DNA from: Spirosoma profusum
Lineage (GTDB): Bacteria > Bacteroidota > Bacteroidia > Cytophagales > Spirosomataceae
Assembly (NCBI RefSeq): GCF_014699005.1
Contig: NZ_JACWZY010000002.1
Coordinates: 518,786-582,785 of the forward strand
Reading direction: 5' to 3'
Length of the DNA stretch: 64,000 bases
Positions 49,435-59,414 of the stretch are shown here, piece after piece; the first letter of the stretch is position 1, and each line of letters opens with the position of its first letter. The position numbers and the translations under genes are program-made. A model generated the notes under the pieces. It was not told the origin of the DNA. It was given only the letters and a program-made list of their open reading frames with translations, and ran no database searches.

Positions 49435-52110
49435 ATGAAAAACACGGTCTACTTTGGGATAGTATACATATGCCTGTTCGCCGGGATAGCTCACGCCCAA
49501 ACCATTCGCTACGTAAAACCGACCGCTACGGGCACCGGCCTGGGCAATTCGTGGGTCGACGCATCCGGTGATTTACAGGCGATGATCAATGCCTCATCCG
49601 GGGGCGATCAGGTGTGGGTGCAAACCGGTACGTATTACCCCTCGCGCGACGTAACAGGCAATGCGTCGCCGAGCGATGCGCGTACGAAAACGTTTCTGAT
49701 TAAATCGGGTGTAAAAGTATACGGCGGTTTTCTGGGAACAGAAACAACTCTGGTCGACTGGCAGTCCCTGCAAAACTATGAAAACTGCATTCTATCGGGC
49801 GATTTGGGCGTGGCCGCTTCTACGCTTGATAATGCGTACCATGTCGTTACGTTTCTGGGAGCCAACAGCAACACGGAACTGAACGGATTTGTAATCCGGG
49901 ATGGTGTTGCCAACGGAAGTGCGTTCAATGATAAGTATGGGGGAGGTATCACCTGCCGGGCTACTCCATCTGTCGTTAGCGTGCCCAGAATGACCCTTTG
50001 CAAACTTCAGAATAACGTAGCGTCGATTTCAGGGGGCGGTTTATACGTGGAAGACTTCAGTGTGCCGGTAATTACAAGTTGTCAGTTTGTCAGTAATACG
50101 TCGGTACTGGGAGCCGGTACGTCGAACGGAACGACCGATGCCTTTAATTCGATCTCCTATACCGATTGCTCCTTTATTGCCAACGTAGCAACGTCGTCGG
50201 GCGGTGGCGCTTTTAATGGAGGAGCTATCATGTTTTATACCAATTGTTCTTTCATCAATAATCAGGCTGGTGCATCGGGTGGGGGAGGTGTTCATAATGG
50301 CTCCAATGGTAAGATTACATTTAGAAATAACCTGTTTGCCAAGAATAGTACGACCGGCACTGGTGGGGCCATCAATACCTACACAAACGATAACAGCACT
50401 ACACTCCGACTTACCAACTGCACGATTTCTGAGAATACGGCTTTTTCGGGCGGTGGTGTTGCACACCTGGCTGGCGTGTCGGCCACTGGTACGTCGCAAC
50501 TTACAGCCGTTAGCACAATTATCTGGAATAATACCGCTACGTCGGGAGCTGCGAATTTCCTTAATCAGACGAACGTAGCGCCGGTTTTTCAATACGCTGA
50601 TGTTCAGGATTGTGGAAGCATATCGGGTTGTGCAGGCGGGACTGGCAACGTAAGTGTAGACCCCGCGTTTGTAACACCTTTCTCCGGCCGACTCTCGGCC
50701 ACCAGCCCCCTCATCAACGCTGGCGATCCGACCGCTACGTCTTTTTCGCTGTATCCGATTGATCCCCGCGGTCTACCACGTGTCATTGGCGGGCGCGTCG
50801 ACATCGGAGCGTTTGAGGACCAGATGACTATCGGGTTTTTTTCGAGAACGAATGGTTTCTGGAATGACCCCAATACGTGGGAGTGCATTTGCGTTCCGAG
50901 TCGCAGCGATAACGTAGTGCTACGTCATACCGTTAGTACGACCAACAGCGCCGATGTGGCCCTCGCCCGGAACGTCCTCATCAACCCGAATGGGCGATAC
51001 GTATCAGGAACGGGCGCTACGTTACGTATGGGCACGCGTATTCACTACGTAAAACCAACCGCTACCGGAACCGGCGACGCTACGTCCTGGGCGAATGCTT
51101 CGGGCAACCTACAGGCGACCTTGCTGGCTGCCCAATCGGGCGAGGAGGTTTGGGTTCAGCAGGGCCTCTATAAACCAACCTCCGGAACTGACCGAACGGC
51201 GAGTTTTTCCATTACGTCGGGATCGAAGGTTTTCGGCGGCTTTCTGGGCATAGAAACTACGCTTCAGGAACGTAACGTGAATCTGACGTTTCCGCTTACC
51301 ACTACGTTGTCGGGCAATATCAGTACAACCGCATCGGCGGATAACAGTTATCACATTGTCTGGATGCAGAATGTGGCTAACGGTACGTTGCTCGATGGCT
51401 TTGTAATTACCGGGGGCGGTACGGCAACAAACACGGAAATACCAATACCGCCCGGTGGCTATACAGGAGGAGGTATACTTAACATAAGTACGGGATCGCT
51501 GACAAGTTCACCTACTGTTCAGAACTGCTACGTAGTCAATAATCGGGGGGCGTCTGCGGGCGGTGGAATGTATAATTCGGGGACTGGGACAGTAACGCTT
51601 CGAAATTGCCTGTTCGAGGGAAATTATGGGGAAAATGGCGGAGCTATATACAATAGTTATTCTGGTGCTGAAGGTAGTGAAACGAGTACTATTCAATTGA
51701 ATATAATCAATTGTGATTTGGTCTATAACTCATGTCTTCAGACTGGCAAAGCCATCACCGGGGGCCTCCTGAACATCACAAATAGCATCGTGTGGATGAA
51801 TCTGGGCGGTTCACGGCCCCTTGTTTTTCAAGCATATGCTACCGGTTCGCAGATTAGCTATTCGATTATACAGGATGGGGCTGGCAGTTCAATGTACGTT
51901 GGGGGTACCGTAAGCAACGCCGATCCTAAGTTCAGAGGCTTTCCCGATTTTCGTCTACGTTCCGATAGTCCGGCCATTAATACGGGAAATCCGTCCGATA
52001 CGTATCAGAAGACTGGTTTTATGGATCTGGAAGGTAATTACCGGATTTTTCTAGGCCTGGTTGATAGGGGCTGTTTTGAGTTTTACAGTACGTCGTACCA
52101 ATATCCGTAG
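49435..52110 (+). CDS. Secreted right-handed beta-helix protein with two tandem modules
   Basis: 891 residues with signal peptide (ending GIAHAQ). Two related modules start at about residue 23 (IRYVKPTATGTGLGNSWVDA) and residue 532 (IHYVKPTATGTGDATSWANA), each running into parallel beta-helix repeats of the choice-of-anchor-Q/pectate-lyase-like type (GGGLYVEDFSVPVITSCQFV, GGGMYNSGTGTVTLRNCLFE, SPLINAGDPTATSF, SPAINTGNPSDTY). A linker with WNDPNTWECICVPSRSDNVV joins them. There is no T9SS tail, unusual for such surface proteins here, so it may be periplasmic or lack its end. It may bind or cleave a glycan; no catalytic residues can be named. Confidence 0.82.
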   Translation: MKNTVYFGIVYICLFAGIAHAQTIRYVKPTATGTGLGNSWVDASGDLQAMINASSGGDQVWVQTGTYYPSRDVTGNASPSDARTKTFLIKSGVKVYGGFLGTETTLVDWQSLQNYENCILSGDLGVAASTLDNAYHVVTFLGANSNTELNGFVIRDGVANGSAFNDKYGGGITCRATPSVVSVPRMTLCKLQNNVASISGGGLYVEDFSVPVITSCQFVSNTSVLGAGTSNGTTDAFNSISYTDCSFIANVATSSGGGAFNGGAIMFYTNCSFINNQAGASGGGGVHNGSNGKITFRNNLFAKNSTTGTGGAINTYTNDNSTTLRLTNCTISENTAFSGGGVAHLAGVSATGTSQLTAVSTIIWNNTATSGAANFLNQTNVAPVFQYADVQDCGSISGCAGGTGNVSVDPAFVTPFSGRLSATSPLINAGDPTATSFSLYPIDPRGLPRVIGGRVDIGAFEDQMTIGFFSRTNGFWNDPNTWECICVPSRSDNVVLRHTVSTTNSADVALARNVLINPNGRYVSGTGATLRMGTRIHYVKPTATGTGDATSWANASGNLQATLLAAQSGEEVWVQQGLYKPTSGTDRTASFSITSGSKVFGGFLGIETTLQERNVNLTFPLTTTLSGNISTTASADNSYHIVWMQNVANGTLLDGFVITGGGTATNTEIPIPPGGYTGGGILNISTGSLTSSPTVQNCYVVNNRGASAGGGMYNSGTGTVTLRNCLFEGNYGENGGAIYNSYSGAEGSETSTIQLNIINCDLVYNSCLQTGKAITGGLLNITNSIVWMNLGGSRPLVFQAYATGSQISYSIIQDGAGSSMYVGGTVSNADPKFRGFPDFRLRSDSPAINTGNPSDTYQKTGFMDLEGNYRIFLGLVDRGCFEFYSTSYQYP

Positions 52111-52116
52111 AAGTGA

Positions 52117-52207
52117 TTTTGTCATACTGAGGTATGAAGCATCTTAAAGCATTCTGACTCTCAGGTGAGGAAAATTTAAGATGCTTCGTACCTCAGCATG
52201 ACAGAAA
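52117..52207. repeat. GTCATGCTGA-family palindrome, copy 7
   Basis: Left TTTTGTCATACTGAGGTATG, right near-inverse ending CAGCATGACAGAAA. Arms carry GGTATG/CGTACC where copy 3 has GGAACG/CGTTCC. It lies between the convergent beta-helix gene and histidine kinase gene. Confidence 0.8.
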
Positions 52208-52213
52208 TGAAGC

Positions 52214-54406
52214 TCACGTCGGCAACGTAATGGTGAACGTAGTACCCTGACCCTCTGTACTTTCAACGGTGATAGTACCGTTATGGCCTTTGGTGATGAT
52301 GTCGTAACTGAGCGATAAGCCCAGACCCGTTCCCTCACCGGTGGGTTTGGTAGTGAAAAAGGGCTGGAAAATCTTCTTCTGTACAGATTTAGGCATGCCC
52401 GTACCGTTGTCACTAACTCTAATAATGGCCTGTTTATTTTCGCAGCGCGTGGTGATGCTTACAGTCGGCTGATAGCCTGGTTCTTTCTGGATTTTCTGAC
52501 GCTGCTGGACGGCGTAGAAGGCGTTGGTGAACAGATTGAGCAGCACCCGCCCCACATCCTGAGCAACGATACTGACGTTATCCACCGATTTGTCGAAATC
52601 GGTGGATAACGTAGCGTTAAAGGATTTGTCTTTGGCGCGCAGTCCGTGGTAAGCCAGTCGCAGGTATTCATCGGCCAGCGCATTTAAGTCCGTAGGTTCA
52701 CGTTCTCCGGTTGATTTTCGCGAATGTTCCAGCATCCCTTTTACGATGTTGCTGGCTCGTTTTCCGTGCAGAGAAATCTTCTGAAGATTTTGGTTTAAAT
52801 CCTGGAGCAACTCGCTTTCCAGTTCTACGTCCCGGTTACTGTCTTTCGCCCGCTCTTCGTTTAGTTCATCTACTAATTCGATGCTCACTTCCGAAAAGTT
52901 ATTGACGAAGTTGAGTGGATTTTGAATTTCGTGCGCGATACCTGCCGTCAGTTCGCCCAACGAAGCCATTTTCTCTTGTTGAATCAGTTGATTCTGAGTT
53001 GCTTTCAGATTTTCGAGTGACGTTTTTAGTTGACTGGTACGTTCCTCGACCTGCTTTTCCAATAATTCGTTCTGGTTGGCAATCAGACGATTCTTTTCTA
53101 TTTCTCGCTCTTTTTCCAGTTGCTCTTTCTCGATTGCCTGCTGAACGACCTGCTTCCGGGCCAAACTATATCGGTTGAGCAGGGCTGCAGAAAAAACGAT
53201 AATTAACCAGGCAAAACAGACGCCTTCACCATAATCTAACGAACTACCGACGTAGGGACGGAAATTGATTTTGAAGAAATAGCCAAGAATATTGGTAGTC
53301 AGTGTGTAAAGCCAGAATATCAGGAGTGGCGTAGTGGCTAACAACGCAAAACGAGCGTCTGTACTACCCTCATTCATCATTTTGACAATCAGGGTAATCA
53401 GAAATATATAGGTGATTCGAATTTGAATTTCAAGCAGTATGGTTGTCGTATAAATCGGTATCAACGGAAAGGAAACCCGGAAGAACAAGGCAACATTTGC
53501 CAGTACAGTCAATAGCAGGGCAATCGAAATCATCCGATTCAGATATCGAAATTTGTCGGATGGCTGAATGAATTTTCGAATCGACTGGATGAAAAAAGTA
53601 AAGAAAATGATGAAGAAAAAGCTACGCGCAAAGGCAAACAGATCAGGCTGTTCAGCGAAGAAAATCGACTGAATCTGCCCAACATTCCGATCTAGAATGA
53701 AGAAGAACAGACAGACGCTGAAATACAGGTAAACACGGTCATTTACTGAGAAGAAAATGAGTAAGTTATAACAGACGGCCAGCACAAGAATTCCTAACGT
53801 GATACCCGAGAAGTAATCGTTCTGCCAGCCTTCTTTAACCTGCATGGCCGTATAAACCTCGTTAGCCCGGTGGGTTTTGGTCTGTAGTTTTGGCGACAGA
53901 TACAGAATTGGCCCATCCCAGAAAGCACTGGCCGAACGTTGATAAAGTGTGGTCTGCTGACCCGGCAACAGTTGAAAAAAAAGCCGACTTCGTTCAGCCT
54001 GATTTTGCTTCGTCAACTGACTTTTCGGAATTAGTACGCCCGTGCGCTCGTGTATCCATTGTTGTTTCGCGTTCTGCCAGTACAAGTCCAGATAACTCCC
54101 GGAAAAATCACAGAGATAAAGGTTCAGGGTGTCAGGAAGCGTATTTCTGACCCGCATCCGTAACCAGTATACGTGCGACCGTCGATGCGAATCGAAAAAA
54201 GAGCCGTGGTAAAAAGAGGTGTTTCGTCGAACCTGATCGAATGATAATTCTCCACTGCGATCTTCCAGTATTTGAAAATACGTCGTGTCAAGGGTCAGCA
54301 TCGACGTATCTGTTTTTATATCATATACCGGTGGCCAACCCTGCTGCGCATATGCGCCGGAGAGTAAAGCAACTAAGCAATAAAAAACGAGTAACCAGTT
54401 CCGCAT
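52214..54406 (-). CDS. 7TMR-DISM hybrid-type sensor histidine kinase
   Basis: 730 residues from the ATG at 54406 (MRNWLLVFYCLVALLSGAYA is the signal peptide). An extracellular DISMED2 domain (about 25-170; ILEDRSGELSFDQVRRNTSF, VYWLRMRVRNTLPDTLNLYL), seven membrane segments (about 195-405), a long coiled coil (about 410-475) and a HisKA/HATPase core follow. Acceptor His492 lies in [19 protein letters not shown]1 is DNGTGMPKS and G2 [15 protein letters not shown]. It is the last gene of the operon from 59036. The last 240 residues are nearly identical to the next kinase (54484), while the sensor half is unrelated. No regulator gene is adjacent. An upstream ATG at 54460 would extend it by 18 residues and is less likely. 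Confidence 0.9.
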   Translation of the reverse strand: MRNWLLVFYCLVALLSGAYAQQGWPPVYDIKTDTSMLTLDTTYFQILEDRSGELSFDQVRRNTSFYHGSFFDSHRRSHVYWLRMRVRNTLPDTLNLYLCDFSGSYLDLYWQNAKQQWIHERTGVLIPKSQLTKQNQAERSRLFFQLLPGQQTTLYQRSASAFWDGPILYLSPKLQTKTHRANEVYTAMQVKEGWQNDYFSGITLGILVLAVCYNLLIFFSVNDRVYLYFSVCLFFFILDRNVGQIQSIFFAEQPDLFAFARSFFFIIFFTFFIQSIRKFIQPSDKFRYLNRMISIALLLTVLANVALFFRVSFPLIPIYTTTILLEIQIRITYIFLITLIVKMMNEGSTDARFALLATTPLLIFWLYTLTTNILGYFFKINFRPYVGSSLDYGEGVCFAWLIIVFSAALLNRYSLARKQVVQQAIEKEQLEKEREIEKNRLIANQNELLEKQVEERTSQLKTSLENLKATQNQLIQQEKMASLGELTAGIAHEIQNPLNFVNNFSEVSIELVDELNEERAKDSNRDVELESELLQDLNQNLQKISLHGKRASNIVKGMLEHSRKSTGEREPTDLNALADEYLRLAYHGLRAKDKSFNATLSTDFDKSVDNVSIVAQDVGRVLLNLFTNAFYAVQQRQKIQKEPGYQPTVSITTRCENKQAIIRVSDNGTGMPKSVQKKIFQPFFTTKPTGEGTGLGLSLSYDIITKGHNGTITVESTEGQGTTFTITLPT

Positions 54407-54483
54407 GACTGCTACTACGTCTACCTCTGTTTTATGTATATGCCTTAACGATGAGCGCACATTCTATGATTTAGGATGAGCAA

Positions 54484-55854
54484 TTAGGCCGGCAACGTAA
54501 TGGTGAACGTAGTGCCCTGCCCTTCCTGACTTTCGACGGCAATGGTGCCGTTATGGCCTTTGGTGATGATGTCGTAACTGAGCGATAACCCCAACCCCGT
54601 TCCCTCACCGGTGGGTTTGGTGGTGAAAAAGGGTTGGAAAATTTTCTGCTGCACGGATTCGGGCATACCCGTGCCATTGTCGCTCACCCGAATAACCGCC
54701 TGATGATTCTCACAGCTTGTCCTGACGGTCACGGTGGGTTGATAGCCAGGTTCTTTCTGGATTTTCTGACGTTGCTGGACGGCGTAAAAGGCGTTGGTGA
54801 ACAGGTTGAGTAAGACGCGCCCCACGTCCTGAGCAACGATGCTGACGGTGCCCAGGGATTTATCGAAATCGGTGGATAAGGTAGCATTGAAGGTTTTGTC
54901 TTTCGCCCGCAAACCGTGATAGGCGAGTCGTAAATATTCATCGGCCAATGCATTCAGATCGGTTGGTTCACGTTGGCCGTTGCCCGCCCGTGAGTGCTGG
55001 AGCATCCCTTTCACAATAGACGACGCCCGGCCACCGTGATGCGTAATTTTCTGAAGATTCTGTTTGAGATCGGATAGAATATCGGCTTCCAGTTCGGTGT
55101 CTCGTTCGGGTTTGGCTTGTTCTTCGGCCAGTTCGTCGATGAGTTCGATGCTCACTTCCGAGAAGTTATTGACGAAGTTGAGCGGATTCTGAATTTCGTG
55201 CGCGATACCTGCCGTCAGTTCGCCCAGCGAGGCCATTTTCTCGCTGTGAATCAGTTGAGTTTGTGTGGCTCTTAAATCGACCAACGCCCTTTCCAGCTCT
55301 TCTTTTTGCTGCGTAATTTCGGCGGTACGTAGCGAAACCTGATATTCCAGTTCATCCTTCTTTTCTTCAATGATACGTCGCTGTTCGGCTTCCTTCTCGC
55401 GTTCCAGTTGATCTCTTTCCAGCGCTTTCTTCTGATTTCGGGCAATCAGGATAAACGTAACCAGCCAGATGAGTGCAAAAATCGTCGCTGATTCAACATA
55501 AACCTGAATGACCTCATAAGCTGACGGTAGCAGAAATTTGATGACATCGCGGACAAAAATAAGAACAGCATAAGGCGCAATAGCGATCAGGATAGTTCGA
55601 GCAGTACGTAGTTCGCGGAGTTGCCGGGTGGTATAGGCAACCGCACCAAAAACAATCAGCCAGAACCACACGCGCCAGGGATCAGGGAAAATTTCGCCGA
55701 GGGCCATCAGAACGAACGCCGATAACCAGACCTGTTTGAAATAGATGTCCCATTTGGGCAGCCGTGTTGGCGTGTCCAGAATCTTCCGAACCTGGTTGAC
55801 TAAGAAAACGGCAATCCCGATTGATACGTACGAATCTCCGTCTGACCAGTTCAT
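54484..55854 (-). CDS. Membrane sensor histidine kinase
   Basis: 456 residues. Four to five membrane segments lie at about 10-140 ([64 protein letters not shown]), with no large outside domain. A coiled coil (140-205) leads to HisKA with His219 ([18 protein letters not shown]) and a HATPase domain ([28 protein letters not shown]). It overlaps the upstream transporter-like gene by 4 bp. The kinase core is nearly identical to that of the next gene (52214), a sign of recent duplication or gene conversion. It may read the state of the upstream membrane protein; that is inference. Confidence 0.9.
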   Translation of the reverse strand: MNWSDGDSYVSIGIAVFLVNQVRKILDTPTRLPKWDIYFKQVWLSAFVLMALGEIFPDPWRVWFWLIVFGAVAYTTRQLRELRTARTILIAIAPYAVLIFVRDVIKFLLPSAYEVIQVYVESATIFALIWLVTFILIARNQKKALERDQLEREKEAEQRRIIEEKKDELEYQVSLRTAEITQQKEELERALVDLRATQTQLIHSEKMASLGELTAGIAHEIQNPLNFVNNFSEVSIELIDELAEEQAKPERDTELEADILSDLKQNLQKITHHGGRASSIVKGMLQHSRAGNGQREPTDLNALADEYLRLAYHGLRAKDKTFNATLSTDFDKSLGTVSIVAQDVGRVLLNLFTNAFYAVQQRQKIQKEPGYQPTVTVRTSCENHQAVIRVSDNGTGMPESVQQKIFQPFFTTKPTGEGTGLGLSLSYDIITKGHNGTIAVESQEGQGTTFTITLPA

Positions 55855-58800
55855 GCGCCCTGCTTGCTTAGCTGAGTTGCCCCATGCGTGATAACTTCAT
55901 TCTGCCGACGGATACGGCCCGACAAACTCCGTACAATGCTACGTAGTACTTCGCTACGTTCTTCCATCAGATCGTAAAAATCTTCCTGGTCGATACGTAG
56001 CAGTCGCACGTCGGTGATGGCTTCGACAGTGGCCGACCGGGCTTCGGTATCGAGCAGTGCAAGTTCTCCAAAAAAATCACCCCGACTGAAGCGAGCCAGT
56101 TCTGTTTCGCCGTCCAGAATGACAACTTCACCGGAGTAAATCACGTACATTCCTGTACCGAGATCGCCTTTATGAAAAATTTCGTCGCCCGCCGAATGGG
56201 CTTCTTCCCGCATGATGGGCGTAATGCTGGCCAGTACGTTATCGGGGGTTTGGGCGAACAAACTAGTGCGTGCCAGCAGCAGGACGCGGTCGTACGCCGA
56301 AATCTGGTCGACTGATGAAGTTGAATGACTCATGAGCAAAGGGGGTAAGGTAGGAAAGCGCGACGCCAGCGACTCCTGGGCAGCCTGGGCTTCGTCGGCA
56401 GGTAAGCTACGTAATACAACGCTGATTGTCCAGGCGGTAAAGACCGTTTCGCCAGTACGCAAAATAAAATCCTGTATCGCTTCATCGGCTACAAATGGAC
56501 TCAGTTCTGCATCGAGAATACGGACTTTTTCGGAGCGAGGCAACTCATCGACAAGCACTTGCAGCGTTTGATACGTTGTTCTGGGGATCAGGTTGTCGAG
56601 CATTTCGAGCGCATTGGCCCGTCGTTCACGAGCCGGGTGACTGATGCCTACACGAGAACCCATAATGGTATCGGATGGATAAAGTTGTGTGAGGATATCG
56701 AACAATCGTTGAATCAGCACCGATAATTCATAATCAAGGGTTTGGGCCAGTTCCGGGTTGGTTAAACTGCCGTGAAGCAGCCGTTGCGCCAACATGATTT
56801 CGCCGTGCATGAGCGCCCGGAAAATTACATCATCGTTGGGTTCGTCGGGAAAACGACGTAACGCTCGTAAGGTAGCTCCCCGCAATCGGAGATCATTGCT
56901 TTGTGCCAGTTGATTTAATAGCTGGCGGCTTTCGGGCGTGAAAATGGCTCCGCAAATCGATGCGATACGTTCCAGCAATACGTGGTTATCAGGGGATGAC
57001 TGGACCAGTTTCCGAAGCATCGGAATCAGCGAAGGGCCACGCTCTTTTAAGGCATCGAGCACCCGTCGACCAAGTGCTTTATCGGTAAGATGATTTAGCA
57101 GATACGTAGTGAGATCGTTATTAACCAATCGCCCGGCGGCTCGGATGGCTGCTTTTGCTACGTCTGGATTCGTGCTCGTCAAACTTCGGTTGACCTGTGG
57201 GGCCAGATCGCTCAAACGTAGCGAAGCAACCAGGTTCAGCGCCATTTCCTGACGGGCAGGATCTTTGTCATTCGCCAGTTCCTTTAAAGCCTGTTGGGCA
57301 GTTGGATTATGCGGATTTAATTCCAGAATCCCTTTGATAACTCCCTGACGAATATGTAGGTCACTATGATGGAGAAATGGAGCCAGTTCGGACGGTTCGG
57401 CAGTAATTTGACGGCCAAGCAAATAAGCCGCCTGCTGACGTAGCACGGGTTCGGTATCGGTCAGGGCAATGTGATTCAGTTGGCGGTTGGGTATGAGGTG
57501 TTCAAGCCGCGCGGCTGCCAGCAAGGTACGCTCCCGAACGCTGGCGCTGGTGTGATTGAGGAGTGTGGGAGTTTGATGCGTCAGTTCAGTTGGATTATGC
57601 ACGCTGAGCCAGTCAATGGCTGTCACTACGTCGTCTGGATTCGAACTTTTCAACTGGTTCACCAGACTTTTCTGCGCTGCGGTGGGCATGGCAAGCTGAT
57701 CGCGTTCCAGGAACCGGCGTCCGATGGCATCGTTCAGTTCGGCCAGGTATTTACGATACGTTTGTCGAAGCAGCCATACCGCGCTAACCATCAGGCCAAC
57801 CCATACCAGCGGCACCCAGGAATCGAGCGTAGCATGCAGCGCAAAAATCAGAAATCCGGCAACTCCCAGACCTAAAGGTTCGTACAACCCTTTTGCCAGC
57901 GTGTGTCCTTTCAGCCGCTGTGGTGGTAACAAGGGCTGAAACAATACCAGAAAAACCGGGTCGAACAGGGCGCGACGTATCACCTCGAAAACCAGATAAA
58001 GTCCGCAGAAGTAAATCAATAGTGCGGTTTCGCTGGTGACAAACTGGTTCATTATTGTTAAACCAGCCAGCCCGACCAGTGCCATCCAGGGAAGTACCAA
58101 AAGAGATCGCTGCACCCCAAATCGGTCGAGTGCCTGACGCGACAGCAGCAGTTTTACCAGCATCGCCAGTCCGTACGTCAACGCCAGTATGTATGATACG
58201 TAGCGAATGACATCAGTCTGATTGTGGAATCGGTGCTTTACGTTGATAAAGAAATTATACTCGATTTCGGTAGCAATTGCGGCCAGCAGCGCCAGACTGA
58301 GACACATATAAAATACGAGTTCACTCCCGCCAAATCGTTTGCCAACCAACTGCGACGGCTCCCGACCCACGGCCCGATTATTCTGATGGGGCGCGTGTAC
58401 ATCGTGCGATTGGATAGTGAGGTAGAGCACGTAAAGCGCGGCCAGAAATGCCGCAAACGCTACAATCAGTAGACGTAGTACGTCGGCGTGAGCGTGCACC
58501 AGAGCGGCCAGAATAGCCCCGGCGGCTTTGGCTGGCATATCACCCGAACTAATGACGCCGAACAAACGCTTACTCTGCCGCGTATCAAATACAACCGCCG
58601 AAACACCCCAGAATTCGAGATTAGTTAATAGATAGATGATCCGGTAGCCCGTCATGATGGCAACGGCAGCCGCCACCGAATGCCCAACCAGCACCAGCAC
58701 AGCCACTACAATGGTCATAACCACAGCCGCGATCAAGACACGTACTGCCAGTTTACGTAGCACCAAATGGTGCTCGAAATAAGCGTAAATACGTCCGACC

Positions 58801-59036
58801 AGAATCATCGACACGGCCGATGCTACGTAGGCGAGAGGTAGGCTGGTTTCAGGGTGATTTTCGAGAAGAATAGCGTTGGCTGCTACGTAGATCAAGATAG
58901 TGCCAATGCCCAGCAGGAAATTATGAATAAAAAACAACCAGACCGTTTGTCCTTCTTCCGGTCGGATGCCCAGGGCACGCTGTCCCCTTTGGATGAGCGA
59001 AGAAGACGGAAAAGTAGAATCAGGGCGAACGGTCAT
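55851..59036 (-). CDS. NTT/MFS-like membrane protein fused to HEAT repeats and a cNMP-binding domain
   Basis: About 1061 residues from the ATG at 59036. Residues about 30-430 are a twelve-segment transporter-like region related to ATP/ADP (Npt1/Tlc) translocases (TVWLFFIHNFLLGIGTILIY, AYVASAVSMILVGRIYAYFE, LFGVISSGDMPAKAAGAI). Residues about 470-780 are HEAT-like repeats (VRERTLLAAARLEHLIPNRQ, LRQQAAYLLGRQI, AAIRAAGRLVNNDLTTYLLN). The end (about 935-1045) is a cyclic nucleotide-binding domain with a good phosphate cassette (FFGELALLDTEARSATV, Glu and Arg present). Such fusions may be receptors rather than carriers. First in an operon with two histidine kinases. A class IIIb cyclase lies at 44958, so cAMP is a likely ligand. 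Confidence 0.85.
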   Translation of the reverse strand: MTVRPDSTFPSSSLIQRGQRALGIRPEEGQTVWLFFIHNFLLGIGTILIYVAANAILLENHPETSLPLAYVASAVSMILVGRIYAYFEHHLVLRKLAVRVLIAAVVMTIVVAVLVLVGHSVAAAVAIMTGYRIIYLLTNLEFWGVSAVVFDTRQSKRLFGVISSGDMPAKAAGAILAALVHAHADVLRLLIVAFAAFLAALYVLYLTIQSHDVHAPHQNNRAVGREPSQLVGKRFGGSELVFYMCLSLALLAAIATEIEYNFFINVKHRFHNQTDVIRYVSYILALTYGLAMLVKLLLSRQALDRFGVQRSLLVLPWMALVGLAGLTIMNQFVTSETALLIYFCGLYLVFEVIRRALFDPVFLVLFQPLLPPQRLKGHTLAKGLYEPLGLGVAGFLIFALHATLDSWVPLVWVGLMVSAVWLLRQTYRKYLAELNDAIGRRFLERDQLAMPTAAQKSLVNQLKSSNPDDVVTAIDWLSVHNPTELTHQTPTLLNHTSASVRERTLLAAARLEHLIPNRQLNHIALTDTEPVLRQQAAYLLGRQITAEPSELAPFLHHSDLHIRQGVIKGILELNPHNPTAQQALKELANDKDPARQEMALNLVASLRLSDLAPQVNRSLTSTNPDVAKAAIRAAGRLVNNDLTTYLLNHLTDKALGRRVLDALKERGPSLIPMLRKLVQSSPDNHVLLERIASICGAIFTPESRQLLNQLAQSNDLRLRGATLRALRRFPDEPNDDVIFRALMHGEIMLAQRLLHGSLTNPELAQTLDYELSVLIQRLFDILTQLYPSDTIMGSRVGISHPARERRANALEMLDNLIPRTTYQTLQVLVDELPRSEKVRILDAELSPFVADEAIQDFILRTGETVFTAWTISVVLRSLPADEAQAAQESLASRFPTLPPLLMSHSTSSVDQISAYDRVLLLARTSLFAQTPDNVLASITPIMREEAHSAGDEIFHKGDLGTGMYVIYSGEVVILDGETELARFSRGDFFGELALLDTEARSATVEAITDVRLLRIDQEDFYDLMEERSEVLRSIVRSLSGRIRRQNEVITHGATQLSKQGA

Positions 59037-59063
59037 AAGTAGGGTACTGGCGCGATTTATCGT

Positions 59064-59071
59064 CAAATATA
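59064..59071 (-). promoter_or_regulatory. -7 element for the 59036-52214 operon
   Basis: TATATTTG on the minus strand, an exact TAnnTTTG, 27 bp before the ATG. The ORF start TTG at 59066 overlaps it, which supports 59036 as the real start. Confidence 0.6.
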
Positions 59072-59151
59072 AGCAACCAGCCTAACGAGACGATACGTTA
59101 TTGTGCAACAAGTTATAGCCATTCAGAATAACCCTCCTGTAGGGTTTTCAA

Positions 59152-59257
59152 AAAAAGGTTGTGACACAGAGATGCACAGAGAGAAAGAAGATACGCAGAG
59201 AATAATCCTCAGTGAATCTCATTTATGCTCTGCGCATCTCTGTGTCACAACCTTTTT
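59152..59257. repeat. Palindrome with 30-bp arms, GGTTGTGACACAGAGATGC family
   Basis: Arms 59152-59181 and 59228-59257 differ at one position (AAAAAGGTTGTGACACAGAG start). It lies between divergent genes, 158 bp before sucA. No second copy in this window. Confidence 0.85.
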
Positions 59258-59378
59258 GGGGAGGTTTTTGCCCTCAACTAAAATACGCTTTCTGTTGTTG
59301 TTGAGGTAAGGGCGTCATTTCTGGAAGGAAAGTAAATAAAAACAGAACGTTTTGCAGTAAACTGTTTGGGCGATACGC

Positions 59379-59386
59379 TACCTTTG
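59379..59386 (+). promoter_or_regulatory. -7 element for sucA
   Basis: TACCTTTG, an exact TAnnTTTG, 28 bp before the ATG. A TTTTG at 59350-59354 could be the -33 element, with a slightly long 24-bp spacer. Confidence 0.6.
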
Positions 59387-59414
59387 CAGGTCAAAACAAC
59401 GACGCGCCCCCGTC

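Noticed and set aside
50041..50592. 183-codon ORF antisense to the beta-helix gene
   Set aside because: Repetitive, Arg/Ser/Thr-rich and without domain; explained by the Gly/Thr/Ser repeats of the sense gene.
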